Source: Daphnia pulex
Lineage: Eukaryota; Arthropoda; Branchiopoda; Diplostraca; Daphniidae
Assembly (NCBI RefSeq): GCF_021134715.1
Contig: NC_060025.1
Location: 8,928,001-8,992,000 of the forward strand
Length of the DNA stretch: 64,000 nt
Direction: 5' to 3'
This document shows, in pieces, positions 13,853 through 25,046 of this stretch. Both the position numbers and the translations under genes were made by a program. Below the pieces are notes generated by a model. It was not told the DNA's origin and did not search any database. It worked only from the letters and a program-made list of their open reading frames with translations. The first letter of the stretch is position 1, and every line of letters starts with the position of its first letter.

Positions 13853-15245
13853 TTTGATTTTTATTGGCCTCGTAAATCTCTGATTGATGTCGATTGAAGG
13901 CATTTTAGCATCGCAGAAAAGGTCTAATCATATATAATATTTCTTTTTTTTTCTCTCCTCTTTTTTTTTGATGTACCCCACATAAAGGACGACGCTGCTG
14001 AGCTGCTGGATCGATCTCATTATGTATACCCGGTAACCCCCTCCGCTCCCCTCTTTCGGCAGTAAATGAAATACACCGATTGGAAAAGCGGATGGGCTCC
14101 CGCGCGCTCCGCCAAACGACTTTTCTCTGCTCAAAATTTAATGAGGTGAACTATTTTCTTTAAAGATTTATTTCCCCCCTTTTTATTTATTTTTTTCAAA
14201 TAATGCGCGCTCTTTTATAGGTTTTTGCGGATTCTGATTGAATGCCAGCATTTCAATGGATCCTGCTGCTGCTGCTGCGAGTCATTTTTGTTTACGTGGC
14301 GTTTGCCGTCATCGATGATGGCCGCCGGAAGCTGATTGAAAGCGGTAAAAAAAGCGCCGACGCTTTTAAGTTGGAATTTTTTGCGGGTTGCTCAACTATC
14401 TGGCGGGGAATTTAAAAAAGAAAAATATATAAATAAATGTACGGCGCCGCTGGTGTTTGAATGAGCGGCCATAATTGGTTCTCGGCCACGAGATTGGCTA
14501 GTCGCAATTCCTTTTTATGGCTCCCGATATCCTCGTAGTAGTTCAACAACCCTCACTACTACAACTTCATGGCGATTTTCATATTTTTTTTTCGCCAGTT
14601 GAAATGGCCGATGATGGCGATGTGCAATATCGGCTTTTGTGGGTGGTGGTGGGGCATTTGCAATTTTCTAGCGGAAAACGTGAGAACGCGCATGAGCTGT
14701 GTTGTAACCTGTTGGGAACTGGCGTATCTCATGGAGGAATAGAATTTCATTCACATTTTTTTTTAATAGAAAGAAAATCCACGAAGAACATTTGGAACTG
14801 TTTCGTATTGTATTCCCGTTGAATGATGTGTAAGTATTTTTCACTTTTCTTATTATCTTTTACTTAAAGTTGAAAGATTAATATCCTTTTGTTTACATCG
14901 ACGGGTTGTATCGTGAATGTAATATCTATCTACTCCATTTGATTCATGCATAATGCATCTATACCTGCAGGTTAAATACCAGCGTTCATGGCGCCACGTG
15001 CCTATTGTACATGAAAGGCGACGTAAACAGTTTTGTCCGAGACCGAGGACGAGACTTACGTCAATTTGCAACTTGGACAAGCACAACAAAATCACAGTGA
15101 AACTCCGTCTCCAGCAAGTGTGTGTCGCTATTAACATTAATTCGGTTGACAACGATTGATACCACATTTTCCAGTGAGTGTATAGAAAATAGCAAAAGTT
15201 CTTTTCTACTCTGAAGATCTTTTCTTTCATCTTTTCAGGACAGAC

Positions 15246-16226
15246 AGCTAAAAAAGCTTGTTTATTGATTTGAAAGAAAAAAACCGCCGAGTACGCTTGC
15301 TATAGCTATTCACTTTCATCAGTCGTCGCTAGATGGAAGGTAGCACATTTGGAGGGCGGAGTCATGGCGGTCATGGCGGAGTGCAATGTGCAAGAAGAAC
15401 AGATTTTCTGATGGCTATAATGTAAGTAAAGTCGAAATAAAGCAAGTATTTAATATCAATTATCCAGAGACAAAACGATAGTGTTAAGTCTGAAGTTGAG
15501 TCACACCAATTAGCTTGAAACTAAATTGCTTTTTTTTTTCACACTGCAGTTGCTCTAAACAATGGAATGTACATGGCTCATTTTATCGTCACTCTGGGAG
15601 GTGGACATGTTACAAAATTTTTCCATAAGAATGCAGTCAACTATTATCAAATCAATTACTAGATGACCTTTTTATATCTTCCTTTTTACTCCTATCATTT
15701 GGTAAGGTTACCCCCGATTCAAATAGTCATATCTGTCACATCTCACTTGAGTTATTGATTATTCTCAGGGTTTATTGTGACGAACTGACAGGTGGCTGGT
15801 GGCAGAAAGCATTTGACAGTAGCTATCCAAAATAAGCAACTTGTGTGTGTTACGTTTCGGATGGTTTCAATTCGGACTAGCCCGGTGCATCAGTGGGCCT
15901 TCTTCAGACAAACCCAGATTAGTTTCATTAATCATATTTCGAATTTTAGAAAATGGCTAATTGCTGTTTTTTTTTTTGTTTTTTTGAACATATGTTAGTG
16001 GTGGACCGGAAATTCCAGAATCGGATGAGATATCTCGCGGTGACAGTAGAACAGGATGCATATTCGGAAGTCAGCACATCAAGACTCGGAAACGTTTGTC
16101 GGTTCTTTCGTTGCCGACGTCGGCTGCCTTGACTGAGTTGCTACCTGGACGCTTCCCGACTCTTCACTCGCTTCGACGACGACAAAGATCCTATCGGTAA
16201 AATTCCATTAAAACTATTTCTTGAAA
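15246..16226 (+). repeat. Left arm of a large inverted repeat
   Basis: This ~980-bp segment is matched in inverted orientation by 22429-23835, with only scattered differences. The match begins at AGCTAAAAAAGCTTG and ends just past a GGTAAAATTCC motif. The arm contains splice-like sites (AATGTAAGTAAAG at about 15422, TTCTCAG at about 15770, ATCGGTAAAATT at about 16195), so it may carry exons of an unknown transcript. No protein family was recognised. It could be a long-terminal-inverted-repeat DNA element or a host segmental palindrome. Confidence 0.75.
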
Positions 16227-18401
16227 AGTCAAGTTTTTTCAATTTTTTTTTTTCTGCTTGTTATTTTTGTTTCTAATTTTAGTAAGTCTCGATAAGCTAG
16301 AGCAGGGATCCTTTTCAATTCATTTTACTGTTTTAAATTTTAAACATTTGTTGTTTACAACGCTACGAAGGCTTAGATTGTTTTCAGCGGTAAAAAATAT
16401 TGGTTTCACTGTTTCAGTTACTTCAACTATACACTTTCTTGTTTAGTTGCAATACTGAAAAAAATCATCGAAGAATTCTTCGTCAACGTAAATTTTGTTA
16501 TGCCAAAAACACCTCTGGAAGGCGTTGAGCGAAGATGAAATCAAAGTAAAATGCAGTTGGTTCGGTGTCCTCCACTTCCAAATCAGTCGCTCTTCTCAGA
16601 GCCTGATTGAAGTGATTGACGAATTTGGTATAAATTGGTCCACCCATCAAAGTGTGAAGTTCCCTTGATGGATTTAGTCGTAATAATTTTTTAAAAATTG
16701 TCATTGTTGTTGGCACCATGTTGTTGGCTGAGACATGACATCTTGTGGCCAGGTTTGTCTTCAGTTGTTTGGCGTAGGCTAGCCCTTTAAGGCCCCCTAC
16801 CTTCTTGGTTCATCACTTCATTGTTAGTTGAATCATGAGGTTCTGAGAGAAAGTGTCGCCATTTTTAGACCTTTCTATTTTTCAAGTTCTGAATTTTAAT
16901 GTTGGCTTAATTAGTTGGATTGCCACTTGTGAGGCATTTCTTAGAATGTGATGGGTTTTAGTTGGTTCGGGTTGGCGGTTCGTGAGCTTGCTATTATTCT
17001 TGGTATAATTGATTCGATTAAATTCTATTGCATGTGCAGTGAAAGTGGCCTGAAAATGTTTAATTTCATTTTTTATTTGTAGACTAATTTTTATGCTGAA
17101 AGACTTGGAAACCATGCTGTCGCCCACGTCGAGAAGCTGAGTAACATTCTGCTTTTACAATGGTAAAATTAATAATTAAACTGATTGAAATATATGTGGA
17201 TCATAACATTTGTAATTTTTGATTGCAGGCACCTCTTAATAAAAGGAACTTAAGCCATCCAGTCTAGGGCTTCCATCAAATCGTGCAGGCTGCATGGAAG
17301 TCGGATTTACCTTTGCTGTGAACATCATGAACACATACACTATTTGAAGGTGAAAATCTTATCCAGTTATAGATTTTACAATTAAAATGTGATTGAGATT
17401 TGCATTCATTGGTTAGTTTTAACATTTTGAGATTTCGTCAAGTCAACAGCTATTTCCTTCAGGGTTGTGTTCTGTTATGGATTATTTAAAGGGGAGTTTG
17501 TTCTATGCAAGAAAGGGAGATTCTGAAAGAAGTTTTGTTTATTTGTTCCACTGTAGAGTATCCTTTAAAGTTTAAATGAATTTGTGTTTAAATCTTAAAT
17601 GAGTCATCTGGTTTCATGTAAATTTATTAATTTAAGTTTCCATGATAGCTATAAGATAATGTTGCCATATAATATTTGGGTTGAATATTTGAAGTGATAT
17701 TTAGCATATTTTTTTAAATTTCATACAGCATTTCCAATGATGCTGAAGATTAATTTTACTTTGGTTATAGGTTCATGTTTACGTAGCAGTGATGTTGCTG
17801 TCCAATGTGGCGTGTTGTTGCAGCCTATGGTGGTGAAAGATATCTGCATCAAGTTGCTGTTCCTTGTGCATCCAAGGTGCTGGTTTTGTGCTACAGAAGT
17901 GACATCCAATATTGTGTTTAATTGCTATTTGTGTCTTTGCAGTTAACCTTTATATATTGAGAAGGAACAAAAAAAAAATAGTAGATGGGGAGATTTATGT
18001 CAACCAAATAATAAACATGTCCAGGATGGGGGAATGAGGAGGAAGTTGGGGTGGGGTATTTGGTTATGATTTACTAAAAGAAGTGAGGTATATTTTTAAT
18101 TAATGAATATGCAGTACTTGGTGATAAAATATGTTATTAACCTATACATTACTGTCAACCTATACCTTCCCCACTTCCACTTACCCATTCCCCAAACCCC
18201 ATAAGCACCAAAATCAAATCCCACATCCACTCACATCTATTCCTAAAACCCCACAATCTCCAACATCAAATTCACACATTTAAATATCTGTAATCAAAAT
18301 AAAAACCATCAAATAAACATGGTGTAAACTATATTTATTCTGGAACACATGCAAAATAAACAATTCATTAAACAGAGCGTCCGGTTCAAGACAATTTTTT
18401 T
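16227..18401. other. Left spacer of the large inverted repeat; no identified gene
   Basis: AT-rich DNA between the left arm and the central palindrome. An open frame of 73 codons on the minus strand (16719-16498) has ordinary amino-acid composition and could be a gene fragment. It matched no family I recognise and has no partner exon I can join to it. A plus-strand ORF at 17737-17946 looks like chance. The stretch 18170-18250 is unusually C/A-rich on the plus strand. Confidence 0.35.
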
Positions 18402-18925
18402 TGTGCGAGGCTTTTTAGAAAGCAATCCGCCACCCAATTTGACAAAAAGTGATAGTTTGTTTTCACGGAAATTGCGTCAGACGGTTAAAAAATTTCTAGT
18501 TCAAAAATCTCATATAGAAATTAGCATCTAGTCTACTGGTGCAAATTGCGATTCTTTAAGCTTGATTAATTTAGGTGATGTGTTAAAAAGCTATTGTGGG
18601 TAGCTAAAAAATTGAACTAATTCGCTTTTTCTGAATATTTTGGTTTTAGATCACTTTGTTGTTTTTAGATTTTCTTGTGATCTCTCTTCAAAATATTCTG
18701 AAAAAGTGAATTAGTTCCATTTTGTAGCTACCCACAATAGCTTTTAACACATCAACTAAATTAATCAAGTTAAAGAATCGCAATTTGCACCAGTAGACTA
18801 GATGCTAATTTCTACATGAGATTGTTGAACTAGAAATTTTTCAACCGTCTGACGCAATTTCCGTGAAAACAAACTATCACTTTTTGTCAAATTGGGTGGC
18901 GGATTGCTTGCTAAAAACTCGCACA
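18402..18925. repeat. Foldback palindrome (near-perfect inverted repeat, ~240-bp arms)
   Basis: Arms 18402-18642 and 18689-18925 are near-identical reverse complements, starting with TGTGCGAG and ending with CTCGCACA. The ~46-bp loop contains a further GATCAC/GTGATC pairing. Differences between arms are single-base changes or one-base indels. This is the form of a foldback element or MITE with no coding capacity. I see no clear target-site duplication at the borders. It sits inside the loop of the larger inverted repeat. Confidence 0.8.
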
Positions 18926-20313
18926 TGCAGTGTCGGCGTAGATCCAGGGAGATTACCTGGAAATGGAAGAGGAGAGAAGAGTGCGAGGCAAGTTTTAATG
19001 GGGAGCGATTAGTCACTACTAGGCTTCCGGGTTAGACTCATGACCCTCAGATCATGCGCCTTCCAAGTCCCCGTTCGACCAGAGCCCTCCCCTCCTCCTG
19101 GTTTCACAGCGGGTGAGTGACCACCGGCGGGCGTTGGTTAGTGGTTAGTTAGGGAAACGGGGCCACAGAAAAGAAGGGAGCCCAGATATGCACTTTTAAT
19201 TTAATCTAACGACTAAACAATTTATCAGTCTTGGATTACAGCATTCTCTCGTCGGTTTTCACCAGTGGATGAAGTCCATGAAAAGTAGCGAAGGATTACC
19301 CTGTAAGCAGAATGAACATTTATTAGGATATCAATAATATTCAAACAAGATTGTAACGACAGAATAAGCAATACCTCAAATTAAGATGGCCGCTTTAGAA
19401 AGTAAAAAGGGAGATTCAAGGGTAGCAGCCAACAGGTTACTACACAAGTGACCTTGTTGACTTACTTGAAAGGACATGAATTCTCATAAAGTCTGCCGTG
19501 CAAATTTAGAAACCTGGAGTTTAGATCCTGTAAATAAAAAAAGAAAAATAAGTCACCTTGTTTATAATTTATGTCATCAATGTGCGTCTATGATCTAAAA
19601 GAATAATTAAACAGTTATCATTACACACTCAAATTGTCTCTTAAACATTAGATAGATGAAACTCATGAAAGTGTAGATCAATACTTTTGAAACATATACA
19701 ACTGACATGACAAGTGAACTTACACATGAAACCGCCAATCAGTTATCCGAGATTCTCTAGAAGCTGGAATGAGAGATTGGTCCATGCTGGGGTTGGTGAT
19801 CTAGCAAATCCAATAGAAACAGCCGATAATTATGATGAATCCTAATAAAACATGAGAAGAATTAAGGTTTCAGCATGTTATAAAGCTAGTGTTGGTTGTC
19901 ACCTGTATCATTTCGATGGCACATTCAGTAGAATACAATGAGTTTGAACAAAATAGTTGACGGCCGGCTGCACGACATTCAGACTGTAAGTTTTCAGTTA
20001 TCAGACTGTAAGTTGATGAAAAACATTAATGTTATCCAACATATACACGGAATAGAACACATCACCGACAAGTTACAGACGAAATCACACGTATTTACCT
20101 ATGAATTCATTGGTAATTTTCGAAGAAAAGATAACTTAACTTCTGACAGCAAAACGCCATAAGCCCATAACTGACACAATGATCGACACGCCATCTATTA
20201 GACACGTCTAAAAACTCAGTATTTGAAGGGCTGGTCTTATCATACTCAGATAACTTGAAAAGCGCATTTTTGTTCGCCAAAACCTAGCAATCAATCTTGA
20301 GAGCAGTATTGAG
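18926..20313. other. Noncoding interval with a weak tRNA-like patch near 19021-19090
   Basis: Mostly unremarkable DNA. At about 19021-19090 there is a GGGTTAGACTC box-A-like stretch, a CATGA/TCATG stem, and a CGTTCGACC box-B-like stretch. The anticodon loop is eight bases and the acceptor stem pairs poorly, so this is at most a degenerate tRNA-derived sequence such as a SINE head. No gene was seen in 19100-20300. Confidence 0.25.
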
Positions 20314-20702
20314 AACAAAGCTCACTTGCTAGTTTTATGCAAATTTTCCGGAAGTAGACCGGAAGTAAGCGATAGCACCTTAACCGTTGAGCTGCTGACA
20401 AAATAAACCAAATATTCGTGATCTCCATGAAATTTGGGGTCGATTAGGTGTAATTTGAACGAAATCCAAAATTTTGTCAAAATCGAGAATTTTCCTGAAC
20501 TATAGTTCAGGAAAATTTTCGAAACCGGAAGTACGAAAACGTACAAAAAAAAACATGAACTTTACCACAAATTTGACGAGGATCACGTAAATGTGGTTCT
20601 TTTTTTCGTGGAATGAATATTTACTGAACTACTGACTAAAATGAGAAAACCGGAAGTAGAAAAAAAATCAATTTTTCAAAAATCGAACAAGTGAGCTTTG
20701 TT
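20314..20702. mobile_element. Short nonautonomous terminal-inverted-repeat element (MITE-like)
   Basis: A 15-bp terminal repeat, AACAAAGCTCACTTG at 20314-20328, is repeated inverted at 20688-20702. The ~360-bp interior has several ACCGGAAGT motifs and no coding capacity. A perfect 30-bp palindrome lies at 20488-20517 inside it. These features fit a MITE. The superfamily is not clear because the target-site duplication cannot be recognised. Confidence 0.55.
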
Positions 20703-22428
20703 GCTGATTCAATAAATGTTAGTCATCACTAAAAATCGCATCTCAGCAACTGCCGATAAATGTTTCAGAGACGTGTAAAGTAAATCAAAATAACTGCAGA
20801 AAATAAGGCAAAGGCAAGGTTTAAAATAATTGGAAATAATTCCCGCTTTAAGTAATCGACACTCATTAGAATAACAAAGAAATACGAGAAATCGATACTA
20901 ACATAATATGGTTTCACTAAATAATCATCTTCTCACCATAAAAAAACCGCCAACACATCACCAACAGCCAAATAAGTAACTCCAAGCGGTAATCAATCCA
21001 CAATTTTTGCATCCTGCAACACCCGAAGTAAAAACAAAACACAAACTAGGCACAAGTTATTTTCAATTACACGTTTACTGCCGTATAAAAGTAAGAGTTA
21101 AAACAACCTTGACAAGCAAACACTCAGTCAAACCGATTTTCCACACGGATGACCAGAACACAAATTCGACAAACCTACTCCTCCATTGCTAACACAACAC
21201 TGCAGAATGAAGACTGAAAGATTCGCGTGTACCATTTAAAACTACCAACACTACGGTGGATCAATCCTTAAACACTATGTAACGTCTCTATAATACGCAA
21301 TTATAGTTACATTACTAACCAAACATTTCAACTATGAATGGAATCATCCTGATGGATGTAAATATCCCGCATTTTACTGGACTATTCCACAGATTTCTCT
21401 GCACTTCTGCTTCCTACCCTCTTAGTCCTCCATTGTCCTACAAGATTCAAACACGTAACTCGTGACAATTTTTAGCTATAACCAATACCTACCTACTGTG
21501 TTGCCTAAATTGAAACATTCCACAGCATTCTTAGCCAGCCCTTTAAAGGATCTGATAAAATTCCCGAAATTTATCAAATTGGAAGTTGAACCACTGTGTC
21601 ATGATTGCGGCCCCTAGTGATGATAAGAAAGGCCCCAGGTTCATTTCCTACTCCTTTCACATGTCCCCCCTCTATTACCTCCCAATGTTTCCCATGTCTG
21701 TTCTTATAATATATAAAACCATGCATGTACTAACCCAATACTTCCCCAATCAACTCTTACTCACAAACTATAAACATTAATGCACTGAAGCATTTAAATG
21801 AAGAAAAAAAAACTTGATATAAAAAATTCGCTGTACGCCGTTGACTACTGCTGTAACAGACCGGTATGACAGATGGGGAACCCTGAATGGAAACAACTAA
21901 GGCAGCGTTCTGACTTACCACCACTAAAACTGGCCATGGGCACACGATCGCCGCCAATCAGACTTTCTCCAGTACCTTCGACTGTGCCAATACGCAAACT
22001 GTTTGACACTTACTCAGATATGGATATGCTACTCTAGGCGCTCCACAACAAGACGAATTGCAGTAAACAAACAAAAAACAAACATACTAGTTCACGGCAA
22101 TTTCAAACAATCAAAAAATCTGAGAAATGAATTTTTTAGCCGGAATACGGTCCAGCAGATTGACTAGAAGCAGTGGCATCCGTTGTTGAATGGTGGACAA
22201 CGATCTCCTTTGGTACGACACTGAAAAATTAAGCTGAGAAGTAAAAGTTTTCTTCGCTGGATCCCAAAATGGCGGGATTGAATAAGCGAGTTGATCCCGG
22301 ACGAGATCTGTGAGTTGTTGCGCCAGGTCATTCGAAAGAACCGAGATATTCTTCAGCCGAACGAATGATTCGATCCACGATCCAGCACTCGGCAGCAATA
22401 ACATTAAACGAGAATTCAAATTTTTGAG
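20703..22428. other. Right spacer of the large inverted repeat; no identified gene
   Basis: AT-rich DNA. A minus-strand open frame of about 107 codons ends at 22111 and begins just inside the right arm boundary (22434). Its composition is protein-like, but I recognise no family and the reading frame of the arm does not continue cleanly into it. Other open frames here are short and biased. Treated as unassigned. Confidence 0.3.
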
Positions 22429-23835
22429 TTTCAAGAAATAGTTCTAAAGGAATTTTACCGATAGGATCTTTGTCGTCGTCGAAGCGAGTGAAGAGTCGGG
22501 AAGCGTCCAGGTAGCAGCTCAGTCAAGGCAGCCGACGTCGGCAAGGAAGAACCGACAAACGTTTCCGAGTCTTGATGTGCTGACTTCCGAATATGCATCC
22601 TGTTCTACTGTCACCGCGAGATATCTCATCCGATTCTGGAATTTCCGGTCCACCACCAAAATATGTTCAAAAAAAAAAAAACAAACAATTAGCCATTTTA
22701 TAAAATTCGAAATATGATTAATAATGAAACTAATCTGGGTTTGTCTGAAGAAGGCCCACTGATGCACCGGGCTCGTCCGAATCAAAACCATACACAAGTT
22801 GCTTATTTTGGATAGCTACTGTCGAATGCTTTCTGCCACCAGCCACCTGTCAGTCGTCACAATAAACCCTAAGAATAATCAATAACTCAAGTGGGATGTG
22901 AAAGATATGACTATTTGAATCGGGGGTAACCTTACCAAATGATAGGAGTAAAAAGGAAGATATAAAAAGGTCATCTAGTGATTGATTTGATAATAGTTGA
23001 CTGCATTCTTATGGAAAAATTTTGTAACATGTCCAGTGTCCACCTCCCAGAGTGACGATAAAATGAGCCATGTACATTCCATTGTTTAGAGCAACTGCAG
23101 TGTGAAAAAAAAAGCAATTTAGTTTCAAGCTAATTGGTGTGACTCAACTTCAGACTTAACACTATCGTTTTGTCTCTGGATAGAGAACAAAAACTCCAAT
23201 GCAATGGTCATCTTCTTTGGGATCATTATGACTGTAAGAAACCTTTTTCAAGTCCTTAGAAGCTTGGCATCATTGATTTAACTTCTGATCCTGTTGAACA
23301 CATTGGTAGAGCTGTCAAGTAGCAATGTGGGCTATTAAGAAAGATTTTCGTAAAATTTGAGTAAGCTTTTATTGAAAGAGATCACTTACTGTGTCTGCTT
23401 TAGCCACTTGTTCTAGGCTTCTTCCCTGAGTTTGGGATCGTCTGACGTGACAAATTTATATTCTGCTAATGCTGTTTAACAAACATGGAAACATGAAAAT
23501 TTTGCATCATCAACCCAGCATTTCTTTTTTTTTTTGAGTGGAAGTTTCTTTCTCCATCTATGAATTACGCTACAAAACTGTATGGGCATTATCAGGATAT
23601 TTTGAACATGATTGATATTAAATACTTGCTAAGTTGCTTTATTTCGACTTTGCTTACATTATAGGCCATCAGAAAATCTGTTCTTCTTGCACATTGCACT
23701 CCGCCATGACCGCCATGACTCCGCCCTCCAAATGTGCTAACCCCCCATCTAGCGACGACTGATGAAAGTGAATAGCTATAGCATGCGTACTCGGCGGTTT
23801 TTTTCTTTCAAATCAATAAACAAGCTTTTTTAGCT
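22429..23835 (-). repeat. Right arm of the large inverted repeat, with an extra ~430-bp segment
   Basis: Reverse complement of the left arm at 15246-16226. Compared with the left arm it carries about 430 extra bases (about 23182-23610), lying between a point matching ATCCAGAGACAAAACG and a point matching ATTGATATTAAAT. The extra piece is noncoding and AT-rich. Whether it is an insertion in this arm or a loss from the other cannot be told from one sequence. Confidence 0.75.
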
Positions 23836-24627
23836 TTTTTTTAAATAAAAAGCTCTGATTAAGAACCGGCTAAAGCAGACTCAACCTTATTAAGTTTTTC
23901 TTCTGTCTAGTTTACTTTTTAAAAACATAATAGGCCATGGAAAATAATCTGTGCATTTCCTTTCAAATTCCATTTAAATATACCATATAAAACCCTGATA
24001 ACTATGAAAGCAACAAATTCCAACCCACTGAAAAGGTTGAAATTGGTTGCTACCATTTACCAGACATGTTACCGGCTTTTTACTTGAGACACGTACTACC
24101 AAGTATATGAAGTGTTACATAGAAATTCGGATGGAAACTCAAAATTAAGGTGTTACAAGATTTTTATTTTAAACTAGTGAATTAGGAACAATCTGTAAAC
24201 AAATGGTTTCAGCTGGTCATCAAATTCTATTGCCTTCTTTAAGGTAATTTATGGCATAATTACCTTTACTTTAAGTGTTGTCTGCAAGGGATGAAAAAGC
24301 TGTACACCACTATGGAAAGTACAGGTGGCAAGAGATATTTTAGCGTAATGTAGCCTACAGCTGTTACAAGAACATGTGATAAAATAATTGGGCCTAGTGA
24401 AAATTATGGGCTAGTATTATACCTGTAAATGCACATATTTATTTTAAGTAACCTTGTCTTAGAGAATCCAAGCTAGAATTACCTTTTTCTAACGTTCAAG
24501 TACATCGCAAAGAGTATTGATACAGTGTCACTCAGTGCCGTATAATAGATAGACTATACCGGCGACTGTCAACACGAAAAGCAATTAAGAAAAAGTACTA
24601 CGACCATCCCTTATCATATTATTTTAT

Positions 24628-24651
24628 AAAAAAAAAAAAAAAAAAAAAAAA
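24628..24651. repeat. Poly-A tract
   Basis: About 24 consecutive A residues. The paralogous position in copy B (near 35940) has a much shorter run, so the tract length differs between the two duplicated blocks. Confidence 0.7.
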
Positions 24652-25002
24652 CAACTGGCGGAACTCACTTTTTCACGTAACGGCATCACGTTCAATTTCG
24701 AGCAGACGGCGTACGAGGAATAAAAATTTTCATGCAGTTCGAAATTTTGCTACTAGGAGTCGTTTGTTGCACAATCGAATTATGCACAAATTGCACAATC
24801 GAGTCCCCGTCTACTTTAGAAACCGATTTAAGAAATTAAAATCAAAGAATAGAATAAATTTTCTTTATGAAAAATGTGGGAAGTAAAATACTAAAGTGGA
24901 ATTCAATTAAAATAACGATATTTTTTTGTTTTTTTGATCAAATATCTTGACTATAGAGTACTTTCCCTAAGTTGCAGACTCGTTTAGTCTCTCGAAGGTG
25001 AT

Positions 25003-25009
25003 ATATAGG
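25003..25009 (+). promoter_or_regulatory. TATA box of PLC-like gene A
   Basis: TATATAG in a GATATATAGGAGG context, 38 bases upstream of the start codon at 25047. This implies a very short 5' leader. The same element is preserved at 36291-36297 before gene B. Confidence 0.5.
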
Positions 25010-25046
25010 AGGGGGCTTTGAAGCTGCCTGCAAAACTACCTGAAAG

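Larger units (their letters stand above)
7481..15245. other. Long gene-poor interval upstream of Dop1R2 copy 1
   Basis: No open frame here has a recognisable domain or a consistent set of splice sites. It is rich in low-complexity stretches: G or C runs (for example 8790-8800 and 9085-9095), GA runs near 12915-12930 and 12990-13000, GT runs near 13205-13220 and 13566-13578, and a (TCG)n run near 13833-13848. It probably contains upstream regulatory DNA and untranslated exons of the receptor gene, but I cannot point to any single element with confidence. 14517-15230 has open frames on both strands that look like chance. Confidence 0.4.

Noticed and set aside
16498-16719. 73-codon minus-strand open frame
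   Set aside because: Protein-like composition but no family, no consistent neighbour exon; kept only as a note on the interval.
19021-19090. Possible tRNA gene
   Set aside because: An eight-base anticodon loop and poor acceptor-stem pairing; at best a degenerate tRNA-derived sequence.
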